Below are positions 15,147 to 23,180 of a DNA stretch of 45,432 nucleotides, piece by piece. Numbering within the stretch: the stretch's first letter is position 1; each line of letters begins with the position of its first letter. The stretch comes from RGIG3009 sp045595445. Its GTDB lineage: Bacteria > Bacillota > Clostridia > Oscillospirales > Acutalibacteraceae. The DNA lies in assembly GCA_045595445.1 (NCBI GenBank), contig JAZOAK010000051.1, positions 1 to 45,432 on the forward strand, given 5' to 3'. Below the pieces are notes generated by a model. It saw only the letters and a list, made by a program, of their open reading frames with translations. It searched no databases and had not been told where the DNA came from. A program made the translations under genes and the position numbers.

Positions 15147-17195
15147 TTATTCAGCCGTTTCCTCAGTCGTTTCGGTAACAACTTCTTCGATTGCTTCCTC
15201 AGCAGCTTCCTCCACAGCAGGAGCATCCTCAAGAAGTGCACGGATGGACAAGCTGATGCGCTTGCTCTCCATATCAACAGCGGTGATTTTCACCTGAACT
15301 TCTTCGCCGACCTTCAAAGCGTCCTGCGGTTTGTCGATGCGGCGGTTTGCGATCTGCGAAATATGAATCAAACCGTCAACACCGGGAAGGATCTGCGCAA
15401 AGGCACCAAAAGTGGTCATACCAACGATGGTAGCGGACACAACATCACCCACCGCGTACTGAGCCTTAAAAAGCTCAAACGGATTATCCTCCGGACGGCG
15501 GTAACCAAGCGAGATTTTATGTTTCTCGGCATCTAAATCGCGGATATACACTTCCACGGTATCACCGATGGAAACGACCTCGGAGGGATGTTTAATATGT
15601 TTCCAGGAAAGCTCGGATACGTGGATCATGCCGTCCACGCCGCCGAGATCCACAAACGCACCGTAGGAAGTCATGGACTTAACAACACCGGTATATTTTT
15701 GGCCAACTTCAGCCTGTGCGAAGAAGGCCTCTTCCTTCTCGCGGCGTTCCTCGCGGGCAACGTCACGGATGGAGCCGACTGCACGGCGACGCTGGGTATT
15801 GATCTCTAAGATTTTGAAACGAACCGTCTGTTTAAGCAGCGGGCTCAAATCTTCCATGCGGCTGACAGAAGCGCGGGATGCAGGAACGAAAACCTTTACC
15901 CCATGAGAAGCGACTAAGACTCCACCTTTAATGACATCGGTAACGACGCCTTCAAGGATCTCTCCGCTTTCGCCGGCGGCCACAACGGTATCCCAGCCTT
16001 TTTTGGCATCGATACGTTTTTTGGAAAGCATGATGGTGCCTTCCTGATCGTTGGTACGCATGATGAGCAGTTCAAGCTCATCGCCCACTTTAACCAGCTC
16101 GGACGGATCCGTGCCTTCTGCGGAAAGCTCTTCGGTCGGAATATAGCCGGTCTGCTTGCGACCGATAACTTCGACCTGTACCTCGTTGGGAGCGATTCCC
16201 ACGACGATACCGCGCACTCTTTCATTTGTAGTTAAACTTTGAAGAGATGCTTCAAGCGCCTCCTCAAAACTCATTTCGTCAAAGGACTTGACAGGTTCGG
16301 CGGCAACGGCCACCTCATTTTCTTGGACTTCGCTGTTGTTGACGATCTCGGACATGGTTGAAAGTACCTCCTTAATTATATCGGAAGGCGTTGAAGCTCC
16401 GGCGGTCAAACCAATGACCTTCGCATCTGCGAACGATTCAGCCGTGAGCTCCTCTGCCTTTTCGATCAAAACAGTTCGGCAATAAGGCCGGCATACTTCT
16501 CGCAGTTTTGCGGTGTTGGAACTTTGTCGCCCACCGACAATCACCATCACATCGCTTTGTTGTGATAGGGCTATCGCTTCCTCTTGTCTTTTCGCGGTAG
16601 CACTGCATATTGTATCAAAGATTAAGAGATTTGTATAGTGTTTTTTTCCAATTTTAGAACACTTTTTCCAAGTATTTATATGAAATGTGGTCTGTGCGAC
16701 CAAAACAACGGGATCATTTTGGCCCAAAATTCCACTTTCTTCCAATTTGAGCAATTCTTCCTCGGATGAGAAGACATACGAAGGTGTGTGACAATGCCCG
16801 CGAATACCGATCACTTCGGGGTGTCCTTCGTCACCGGCAATCAAAACCGTTGCACCGTTTGCCGACTGTTCGGAAACAATACGGTGAATTTTTGCGACAA
16901 AAGGACAGGTGGCATCGTGGCAAGTAATTCCTTGCTGTTCGATGGTATCATATACATCTTTTGAAACACCGTGTGAACGAATCACCAACGTCGTGCCATC
17001 TGCTGTTTCTTCCGGAGAGCTGACGATAACAACACCCCGCTCTTTCAGCGTTTCGACCATCTGCGGATTGTGAATGATCGGCCCGAGCGTACAAACGCTC
17101 TTCCCCTCATCCAACAACGCATATACGGCGTCTACCGCACGTTTCACACCAAAGCAGAAACCGGCGGATTTTGCAACCAATATTTTCTTATCCAT
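15147..17195 (-). CDS. ispH: Fusion of IspH (HMBPP reductase) and ribosomal protein S1
   Basis: A two-part protein of 682 residues. Residues 1-285 are IspH, the [4Fe-4S] enzyme making IPP and DMAPP in the last MEP-pathway step, with its three cluster Cys in AGFCFGVKRAV (14), DATCPFV (about 95) and FDTICSAT (about 197), plus the conserved HG and TTF segments. After an acidic linker (about 286-330), four S1 RNA-binding domains follow to about residue 655, with VEGV/TGVV openings and GAFVDLGGVDGMIHVSELSW as the clearest. The tail is Glu-rich. This fusion is known in Clostridia. ATG 17195 overlaps the end of plsC by 8 bases; TTG 17204 is an alternative start. It belongs to the cmk-plsC-ispH group. 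Confidence 0.95.
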   Translation of the reverse strand: MDKKILVAKSAGFCFGVKRAVDAVYALLDEGKSVCTLGPIIHNPQMVETLKERGVVIVSSPEETADGTTLVIRSHGVSKDVYDTIEQQGITCHDATCPFVAKIHRIVSEQSANGATVLIAGDEGHPEVIGIRGHCHTPSYVFSSEEELLKLEESGILGQNDPVVLVAQTTFHINTWKKCSKIGKKHYTNLLIFDTICSATAKRQEEAIALSQQSDVMVIVGGRQSSNTAKLREVCRPYCRTVLIEKAEELTAESFADAKVIGLTAGASTPSDIIKEVLSTMSEIVNNSEVQENEVAVAAEPVKSFDEMSFEEALEASLQSLTTNERVRGIVVGIAPNEVQVEVIGRKQTGYIPTEELSAEGTDPSELVKVGDELELLIMRTNDQEGTIMLSKKRIDAKKGWDTVVAAGESGEILEGVVTDVIKGGVLVASHGVKVFVPASRASVSRMEDLSPLLKQTVRFKILEINTQRRRAVGSIRDVAREERREKEEAFFAQAEVGQKYTGVVKSMTSYGAFVDLGGVDGMIHVSELSWKHIKHPSEVVSIGDTVEVYIRDLDAEKHKISLGYRRPEDNPFELFKAQYAVGDVVSATIVGMTTFGAFAQILPGVDGLIHISQIANRRIDKPQDALKVGEEVQVKITAVDMESKRISLSIRALLEDAPAVEEAAEEAIEEVVTETTEETAE

Positions 17196-17796
17196 TTGTT
17201 TCAATCAACTCCCCGATCGTTTTCATGATCAGGCGCGTGGCATAACGGATATCCGGACGCTCCGAATCGGTCAAGTGCAATTCTTCAGGTGACAACGGTT
17301 TACCGTACACAACGGTTACTCGTTGAAACAACCGTACTCGCTGATCGCGTGTGACAATCGCTGCCGGCAGGACGGAGGCGCCCGTCTGCGCAACGATCAG
17401 TGCGGCGCCCGATTTTGGACGCAACAACTTACCATCCTTCGAACGCGTACCCTCCGGAAAAATACCCATCAATTTCCGCTCGTTAACCAAGCGCTTAGCG
17501 GTATCAATGGCACTCATATCACCGGTCCCTCGCCGTACGGGAAAGGCACCGATCTGTTTCCCCAGAAACCAAGAGAATAATCGATTGGAGAACAGTTCCA
17601 CCTTTGCCATGAAATGCACGTGGCGTTTGGGGTGCGCCACAATCAAGAAAATCGGATCCCAATTGGAAATATGATTACAGCACAGTACAAGCGGTGTATC
17701 CTCGGAAGGGATGTTTTCCTTACCAACGACTCGTACCCGCATAAACAGCCGAATAACAGGCCCCAAAATATGAATTAATGTGCGTCCGAGCCACAT
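17188..17796 (-). CDS. plsC: 1-acyl-sn-glycerol-3-phosphate acyltransferase (PlsC family)
   Basis: A 202-residue membrane-associated acyltransferase that acylates lysophosphatidic acid to phosphatidic acid. The four PlsC blocks are visible: CNHISNWDP (H-x4-D catalytic pair, about 41-47), the central FPVRRGTGD, IFPEGTRSKDG, and a following LPAAIV strand. The N-terminus is hydrophobic and may anchor the protein in the membrane. The start codon follows the cmk stop by seven bases, and its ribosome site lies inside the cmk end, so the two are coupled. The order cmk-plsC-ispH is standard in Clostridia. Confidence 0.93.
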   Translation of the reverse strand: MWLGRTLIHILGPVIRLFMRVRVVGKENIPSEDTPLVLCCNHISNWDPIFLIVAHPKRHVHFMAKVELFSNRLFSWFLGKQIGAFPVRRGTGDMSAIDTAKRLVNERKLMGIFPEGTRSKDGKLLRPKSGAALIVAQTGASVLPAAIVTRDQRVRLFQRVTVVYGKPLSPEELHLTDSERPDIRYATRLIMKTIGELIETNG

Positions 17797-17803
17797 CTGT
17801 ATC

Positions 17804-18481
17804 TCACCCTTTCAGAGTCTTTTGTATCAACGTTTTCAGTAAGCTGATCGATTGTTCCAGCGTATTACCGCTGGTATCGACCATGATGGCATCTTCCGCC
17901 GGTTTTAGTGGGGCAGCAGCGCGGTGAGAATCGTTATAATCGCGTTCTTTCATATCCACCAAGACATCTTCATAGGTAACATTCATGCCTTTTTCACGCA
18001 ATTCCAGAAAACGACGCTCGGCGCGGTCTTCTGCTGATGCGGTCAAAAAGATTTTTACCGTTGCGAACGGTAAAACAACTGTACCGATATCACGACCGTC
18101 CATGATCACGTTGTTTTGTCGAGCTGTATCCTGTTGCAATTGAAATAAAAACTGACGAACAGGCGGCATAGCCGAGGTTGTCGATGCTGCCATGGACACC
18201 TCCGGCGTACGAATATGCGCGCTGACATCTTCACCATTTAAGTAGACACGTTGCTCACCATTTGCATATCCCATGGAAACGGTAATATTGGGTAAAAGCG
18301 CTTCTACACCCGCCGCATCTTTGGGATCAATCCCGCGTCGAAGCACCGCATATCCAACGGTGCGATACAGAGCACCGGTATCCACATAAATATATCCCAA
18401 TTCCTTTGCCAAGAAACGAGCGATAGTGCTCTTACCGGCACCGGACGGTCCGTCGATTGCAATACTGATCGGTTTGTTCAT
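17804..18481 (-). CDS. cmk: Cytidylate kinase
   Basis: Phosphorylates CMP and dCMP with ATP, feeding RNA, DNA and phospholipid precursors. The P-loop IDGPSGAGKSTIAR occurs at residues 9-22, the substrate segment YVDTGALYRTVGY follows, and MDGRDIGTVVLPFATVKIFLTAS and ERRFLELREKG mark the CMP-binding insert and lid of the bacterial Cmk family. Length (225) is normal. The gene starts 16 bases after the flavoprotein gene and ends seven bases before plsC. Confidence 0.97.
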   Translation of the reverse strand: MNKPISIAIDGPSGAGKSTIARFLAKELGYIYVDTGALYRTVGYAVLRRGIDPKDAAGVEALLPNITVSMGYANGEQRVYLNGEDVSAHIRTPEVSMAASTTSAMPPVRQFLFQLQQDTARQNNVIMDGRDIGTVVLPFATVKIFLTASAEDRAERRFLELREKGMNVTYEDVLVDMKERDYNDSHRAAAPLKPAEDAIMVDTSGNTLEQSISLLKTLIQKTLKG

Positions 18482-18497
18482 CCTTTTCCCCTACCTT

Positions 18498-19721
18498 TTA
18501 TATGTTGTTACCGGCAGCATAGCCGGTTGAAAAAGCGATTTGTAAATTAAATCCACCGGTATAGGCATCTACGTCCAGTACCTCACCGGCGAAATATAAG
18601 CCACTGACAAGTTTGGATTCCATTGTCTTGGCATTGATCTCTCGTGTATTCACACCGCCCGCAGTCACAACCGCCTCTTCAAACGGACGAAGACCGGATA
18701 CCGTCAACGGAATGTGTTTGAGTACCTCCACGATACGTGCGCGTTCAGCTCGGGATACCGAATGGCATTTCGTTTCCCCAGCCGTATCACTCAACCGTAA
18801 CATAACGGATACCATTGAGCGGGGCATTAAAGCTGAAAGTGCATTGCCGAGGCACGTATTGGCATTTTCTTCAAATTCGCGCACCAAACGAGCATCCAAT
18901 TGTTCTGCTGTCAAAGCGGGTTTCATATCTAAGGAAATCGTATACCGCCCCTCAACAACATCTTTCAAATGCGCACTTGCACTGAGAATAATCGGTCCGG
19001 ATACCCCAAAATGGGTAAACAGCATTTCTCCGAAATCAGTATATACGGTTTTCCCTGTTGTGGTATCACGTACTGTCAGCGCACAGTTTTTGAGTGACAA
19101 GCCTTGCAGTTCCGCGCACCAATCTTCTACCGTGTTTAAGGCAACCAAAGACGGACGCGGCGGGATGACGGTATGTCCTGCCTGCTCGGCAAGTTTGTAC
19201 CCATCACCGGTGGATCCGGTACCGGTATATGAACAACCGCCGGTACAGACGATCACCGCGTATGCGTGAAGCGTTTCCCCTGTTTCGAGTTTTACGCCAC
19301 AGCAGACGTTATCTTCTAACAAAAGTTCTGTCACCCGACCGGTTTGAAACCGACAACCTTGTTGACGTGCAAAGGCTACCAACGCATCGACAATATCTAC
19401 CGCTTTATCCGAAATCGGATAAACGCGATTACCACGTTCAACTTTGAGCGGTACCCCTTGCTCCTCGAAAAATTCCATCGTATCTTGCGGTGTAAAGGCG
19501 GAAAACGCACTGTATAAAAAGCGACCGTTTCCCGGTGTATTGGCAACGCAATCCTGCACAGAAGTGGCATTAGTAACGTTACAGCGGCCTTTTCCCGTGA
19601 TCATCATCTTGCGCGCCATACGCGAGTTGCGTTCAATAACGGTGACACGATACCCGCGCCTTGCAGCCATACCGGCAGCAAGTAATCCCGAAGCGCCACC
19701 TCCGACGATGATGACCTCCAT
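18498..19721 (-). CDS. BaiN/HI0933-type FAD-dependent oxidoreductase
   Basis: A flavoprotein of 407 residues. The N-terminus has the dinucleotide-binding motif VIIVGGGASGLLAAGMAARRG; RNSRMARKMMITGKGRCNVTN in part follows; the C-terminus has TAGGVNTREINAKTMESKL and GLYFAGEVLDVDAYTGGFN, the signature of the HI0933/BaiN family. Members are found next to cmk in many Clostridia; the native substrate is unclear, one member acting in bile-acid dehydroxylation and others annotated as aminoacetone oxidases. The start at ATG 19721 shares its A with the TGA of the upstream regulator, so the two are translationally coupled. Confidence 0.9.
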   Translation of the reverse strand: MEVIIVGGGASGLLAAGMAARRGYRVTVIERNSRMARKMMITGKGRCNVTNATSVQDCVANTPGNGRFLYSAFSAFTPQDTMEFFEEQGVPLKVERGNRVYPISDKAVDIVDALVAFARQQGCRFQTGRVTELLLEDNVCCGVKLETGETLHAYAVIVCTGGCSYTGTGSTGDGYKLAEQAGHTVIPPRPSLVALNTVEDWCAELQGLSLKNCALTVRDTTTGKTVYTDFGEMLFTHFGVSGPIILSASAHLKDVVEGRYTISLDMKPALTAEQLDARLVREFEENANTCLGNALSALMPRSMVSVMLRLSDTAGETKCHSVSRAERARIVEVLKHIPLTVSGLRPFEEAVVTAGGVNTREINAKTMESKLVSGLYFAGEVLDVDAYTGGFNLQIAFSTGYAAGNNI

Positions 19722-20608
19722 CACGGTGTGTCCTCCTGTGGTCTATCTTGATCGAGCGGCTGATAGATCTGATACGTTTCCCACAACTCTTCCAGTTCAG
19801 TCAAACGCTCACGATTTTCATCTGCGCGTTTGAGCGAAATTGCCACCAACAGCGCATTAATAACGCTCAGCGGCGCTGTCAAAGAATCGACAATGGTGGG
19901 CAGATCGCTGTGAGCAAGCAACAAGCTGGAACTGAGCCCCGCAACCGGTGACAAAATACTGTCGGTAACGGCAATCACCTTTGCGCCGCGCGATTGGGCA
20001 AAGTGTGCGGCTTTCACGGAACGTGAAGAATATCGTGGGAAACTGACAACCAACAACGCATCCTGCTCTCCGCAGGAATACAGTTCTTCCATTACCTCGG
20101 TAACACTGGTGGTGTTGATAAGTCGAATATCCGGTAACAGCAATTTAAGATAAAATGCGGCGAATTGAGCGAGTGCACGACAACTACCGGCACCAAACAC
20201 ATACACGTGCCGTGCGTTAACAAGCGCTTCTACCGCTTCGTTAAATACCGCATTCGGCATTTCCTCCAGCGTTTGACGAATGTTAGCCATATCGTACGAC
20301 ATGACGCTTTCCAACACTTCATCATCCCGCATACGAGAGCGTGAGACTTCCACACGCTGCACACTCGTCAGCTTACTGCGAATAAGTTTTTGCACAGCTT
20401 TTTGCAGTTGAGGATAGCCCGGAAAACCAAGTTCGGTAGCAAAACGCACCACCGTGGATTCGCTCACCCCAACCGTTTCACCCAAGCGATAAGCTGTCAT
20501 AAATGCCGCTTCATCGTAATGTTCCAAAATGTACGAGGCAATGCGCCGCTGGCCCTTGGAGAAGCCCGGCATCTCATTTGTGATGTGTGCAATCAGATCC
20601 ATACTCAT
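19721..20608 (-). CDS. MurR/RpiR-family transcriptional regulator
   Basis: A regulator with an N-terminal HTH_6 domain (about 1-80; SKGQRRIASYILEHYDEAAF and VGVSESTVVRFATELGFPGY) and a C-terminal SIS domain (about 120-260; YVFGAGSCRALAQFAAFYL, and VVSFPRYSSRSVKAAHFA) that binds phosphorylated sugars. The effector is unknown; family members sense MurNAc-6-P, GlcNAc-6-P or ribose-5-P. The second ATG (20608), nine bases after AGGAG, is preferred over 20614, which is three bases away. It has its own promoter and a palindrome beside the -35 that may be its operator. Confidence 0.88.
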   Translation of the reverse strand: MSMDLIAHITNEMPGFSKGQRRIASYILEHYDEAAFMTAYRLGETVGVSESTVVRFATELGFPGYPQLQKAVQKLIRSKLTSVQRVEVSRSRMRDDEVLESVMSYDMANIRQTLEEMPNAVFNEAVEALVNARHVYVFGAGSCRALAQFAAFYLKLLLPDIRLINTTSVTEVMEELYSCGEQDALLVVSFPRYSSRSVKAAHFAQSRGAKVIAVTDSILSPVAGLSSSLLLAHSDLPTIVDSLTAPLSVINALLVAISLKRADENRERLTELEELWETYQIYQPLDQDRPQEDTP

Positions 20609-20634
20609 CGACATTCACTCCTCTCAACACACCT

Positions 20635-20663
20635 ATTTTAATGCTTTAATTCCAAAAATGCAA
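20635..20663 (-). promoter_or_regulatory. Promoter of the MurR-type regulator operon, with adjacent palindrome
   Basis: On the minus strand: TTGCAT (20658-20663), 17-bp spacer, TAAAAT (20635-20640). The palindrome GACGAATCGTC at 20664-20674 abuts the -35 and could be an autoregulatory operator. Confidence 0.6.
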
Positions 20664-20685
20664 GACGAATCGTCAAACTTGCAAA

Positions 20686-21231
20686 TCAATGATTGAACAA
20701 TCGGTGAATTGTGGGTTGAAACCGTAAAATGTATAACGGCAAGAATCGCGTCAAACCAATATCATATATGACAAAAATAACGTTACCCGCTAACAAAAAA
20801 AGAAGCAGGAATCCGTAAAGCGGTAAGTCAATTCCTTCAATGCGAAAGACGTCCGTTGAAAATCCAACCAAGGAGAGAACCGTATATGCTCCGACAACAG
20901 CCGCATTGAAGATCACCAATTTCAAAAGCCACTCCGCTACGCGGTTGTTAATGGATTCCAGTATTGCTTTGACGATTGGGTAGTAACCAAAGAAAGCAAT
21001 AAAGAGCGTCTTTGACTCGATATCAGGTACAATAAGTAACGCGACCAACGACACGGCCGCATAGGCGCACAGCGCCCATTTCTTTCCACATTCAATCACA
21101 AGAGGAATCAGAAACGCCCCCGCGAGCGGCGGGAGCGCATACGTGGCGAACGGGAAAATTGTCAACAATAACAGTAAGACTGCGACGGCGCTGAGAATAC
21201 CGCCGAGCGCCATACAAGACGTGCGTTTCAA
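20686..21231 (-). CDS. Small polytopic membrane protein of unknown function
   Basis: About 181 residues, with five or six hydrophobic segments. The first (SAVAVLLLLLTIFPFATYAL) is followed by ones around FLIPLVIE, YAAVSLVALLIV, LVIFNAAVVGAYTVLSLVG and YGFLLLFLLAGNVIFVIYDIG. Size and helix count recall ECF-transporter S components, but I see no substrate signature, so no function is claimed. I place the start at TTG 21231 after AGAGGTGA; an in-frame upstream ATG would overlap the J-domain gene. It follows that gene by 11 bases, so it is likely co-transcribed with it and with the DUF5685 gene. Confidence 0.75.
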   Translation of the reverse strand: MKRTSCMALGGILSAVAVLLLLLTIFPFATYALPPLAGAFLIPLVIECGKKWALCAYAAVSLVALLIVPDIESKTLFIAFFGYYPIVKAILESINNRVAEWLLKLVIFNAAVVGAYTVLSLVGFSTDVFRIEGIDLPLYGFLLLFLLAGNVIFVIYDIGLTRFLPLYILRFQPTIHRLFNH

Positions 21232-21242
21232 AGGATCACCTC

Positions 21243-21848
21243 TCAACAGCAGCGAATCAGATCGCCACCCATGCACTCACAGCAACAATCGGCGCAAATC
21301 AGGCCGTTGCAAACGTCACAAGCGCTGCAACCGCCTTGCGACATCGGTGATACGCGATAGCCGCCGGTTCGGCGCTGCATTTCCAACCGATTTAACGACT
21401 GTTGATATTCGGCATTATTGGGATCCATGCGAGCCGCGGTAGAAATCTGCGAATAGGCTTCTTCCAGCCATCCTTTTTTATGCAGTACGGTTCCTTTTAA
21501 GAAATACCACTCCGCATCACGTGAAGGCGCCGGAATGCCGTCAAGCAGCGCCTCAGCGTCAATGGTACGACCGGTGCGAATTAAATTTCGAATATCGGTA
21601 TAGCGGGACGGACCACTTGCCGAATATCCCTTACCGTCGTTTACAGAGCCGCCTTGACGCCGCATGCGAATAATAGCATCGTATGCCTCGTTGATTTCCT
21701 GCATTTTTTCCTCTGCCAGATCGGACAGCGGATTATCGGAATAATTATCGGGATGATATTTTTTGGCCAGTTCGCGGTACGCTGCTTTCACCTCATCATC
21801 GGTAGCGTTCGGCTGGATGCCCAGTACCTCATACGGATTTTGCATCAT
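21243..21848 (-). CDS. J-domain protein with TPR-like middle and Cys-rich tail
   Basis: The N-terminal 65 residues are a J domain (NPYEVLGIQPNATDDEVKAA, then the HPD motif in KKYHPDNY), which stimulates DnaK ATPase. Residues about 95-160 form a TPR-like helical pair (AEWYFLKGTVLHKKGWLEEA, then DPNNAEYQQSL). The last 28 residues hold eleven Cys (SACDVCNGLICADCCCECM), a probable metal-binding or lipidatable tail. There is no zinc-finger or C-terminal substrate domain as in DnaJ itself, so this is a specialised co-chaperone. It overlaps the DUF5685 gene by 20 bases; the ATG-ATG start has AGGAGG five bases upstream. Confidence 0.88.
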   Translation of the reverse strand: MMQNPYEVLGIQPNATDDEVKAAYRELAKKYHPDNYSDNPLSDLAEEKMQEINEAYDAIIRMRRQGGSVNDGKGYSASGPSRYTDIRNLIRTGRTIDAEALLDGIPAPSRDAEWYFLKGTVLHKKGWLEEAYSQISTAARMDPNNAEYQQSLNRLEMQRRTGGYRVSPMSQGGCSACDVCNGLICADCCCECMGGDLIRCC

Positions 21849-22743
21849 TCAAACCTCCTGATCGGTAGGACGGACGTTTCTTCCGTTCACCGGATAACAC
21901 TAACTTTTGCATATTTGGGATTCCCCATTCCAGTATATTACGAAGTATGCCGTCGAATCGACGAACAGTCAACAGTTCGTATGCGGCTTTACACTCGGCA
22001 AGCGAAGCGTTGAGCATCCATCCTGCGGTTTCGCGTGCCGATCGAATTTTTGCCTTGTCGATCGTATCTAATCCTGCGGATAACACGATGGGATTATACG
22101 ATCCTGTTTTCAAATCATCTTCAAGGTCATCTGCCGCATCCATCAAATAAACTACGCGCCCCAAACAATATCCAAAACGTGATAATACCCACTTTTGTTT
22201 CTCATCATTTGAAGCTTCTGCGCAAAGAGCGCTCAATATCTGCGCTGTTGGTTCTGCTGCCAGATCCACCGAGACGGTTCCGTTTTGTTCCAATTCGCGC
22301 TGACGTACCATCTCTTGTTCAATCAAATCGTTAAATTTCGGTAATCGCTGTGCCGCACGGCGACGATTACGACGCAGTATCGGCAATAGCAGTTTGGCAG
22401 CTAACCGTTTGAAAAAGCGATCATCCGTAATGGTATCGATTGTTTTATGATACGCCAGCAAAACAGCAACATCAGCGCAAAAATCCAACGCTCCATGGTG
22501 GTTACAGCAAGTGAGTTTTTTTAGTGGATTATACGGACATCTCCCTTTTTTGAAGCCGGTACACGTATCCGTGAGTGCCATATGCAAAACGGATAAAAAG
22601 GTGATATCGTAGCTGAGCATCATTTGTGCTGTAAAGCCGTATCGCTTGCCAAGTGTTTTGCAAAGCGCGCAATAAATACCGCGATATTGTTCAAATTCGC
22701 CTATTTTCAGTTCGGGTTGATATACCTTCACGTAGCCAAACAT
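21829..22743 (-). CDS. DUF5685-family protein
   Basis: A 304-residue, mainly helical cytoplasmic protein matching DUF5685. It has conserved N-terminal Cys (GIYCALCKTLGKRYG), a CPYNPLKKLTCC motif near residue 90, and an acidic motif DAADDLEDDLKTGSYNP near 200-215. That Asp-rich motif resembles those of class I isoprenoid synthases, but this is only a sequence impression and no function is established that I know of. Its last 20 bases overlap the J-domain gene, so the proteins are made together, perhaps as client and chaperone. No convincing promoter could be read upstream. Confidence 0.8.
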   Translation of the reverse strand: MFGYVKVYQPELKIGEFEQYRGIYCALCKTLGKRYGFTAQMMLSYDITFLSVLHMALTDTCTGFKKGRCPYNPLKKLTCCNHHGALDFCADVAVLLAYHKTIDTITDDRFFKRLAAKLLLPILRRNRRRAAQRLPKFNDLIEQEMVRQRELEQNGTVSVDLAAEPTAQILSALCAEASNDEKQKWVLSRFGYCLGRVVYLMDAADDLEDDLKTGSYNPIVLSAGLDTIDKAKIRSARETAGWMLNASLAECKAAYELLTVRRFDGILRNILEWGIPNMQKLVLSGERKKRPSYRSGGLNDAKSV

Positions 22744-22833
22744 AGTGTTCCCAATTCACCTCAATATCATGATACAATACTTTGTATTTGCAATAATGAA
22801 AGATTTGTAAATATTCCGTGTGGTGATATTCTG

Positions 22834-22839
22834 TATAAT
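22834..22839 (+). promoter_or_regulatory. Candidate -10 for the DUF378 gene
   Basis: A perfect TATAAT lies 80 bases before the start codon of the small membrane protein gene. No good -35 is seen at the proper distance, so support is weak. Confidence 0.35.
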
Positions 22840-22919
22840 ACTTATAAAATTCGGCGATACTATGTTCGCGCATTACTGTGCGTGCTAAATGAAAGCAGCG
22901 TTCCAAGGAGGGAAACAGG

Positions 22920-23135
22920 ATGATAGACAGAATCGCATTGTTGCTGACGGTCATCGGCGCCCTAAACTGGGGAAGCATCGGTTTGTTCCAATTTGATATC
23001 GTCGCATGGATCTGCGGCGGTCAGGACGGCCCTATCAGCCGTGTAATTTACACACTGGTCGGTTTGGCAGGGTTGTGGTGCATTTCGTTGTTTTTCCGTA
23101 AGCGTGAACATCTTCTTGATAAAGAGGATGCCTAA
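22920..23135 (+). CDS. DUF378-family small membrane protein
   Basis: A 71-residue protein with two membrane segments (IALLLTVIGALNWGSIGLF and VIYTLVGLAGLWCISLFF) and the family motif GALNWG. It ends in a short charged tail. DUF378 (YuzA-like) proteins are widespread in bacteria; their role is unknown. The ATG has GGAGG eight bases upstream, and a strong terminator follows directly, so it is a single-gene unit. Confidence 0.88.
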   Translation: MIDRIALLLTVIGALNWGSIGLFQFDIVAWICGGQDGPISRVIYTLVGLAGLWCISLFFRKREHLLDKEDA

Positions 23136-23174
23136 AAAATCAGGACCGTCGCAAAACGGCGGTCCTGATTTTTT
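23134..23174. terminator. Bidirectional terminator between DUF378 gene and ackA
   Basis: A perfect 15-bp stem (AAAAAATCAGGACCG and its complement) with an 11-base loop and T runs on both strands lies between the two convergent stop codons. Confidence 0.92.
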
Positions 23175-23180
23175 TGTTTA

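Noticed and set aside
20686..21231. Small membrane protein as an ECF transporter substrate-binding subunit
   Set aside because: Size and helix number fit, but there is no recognisable substrate motif or regulatory riboswitch, and no energy-coupling genes nearby.
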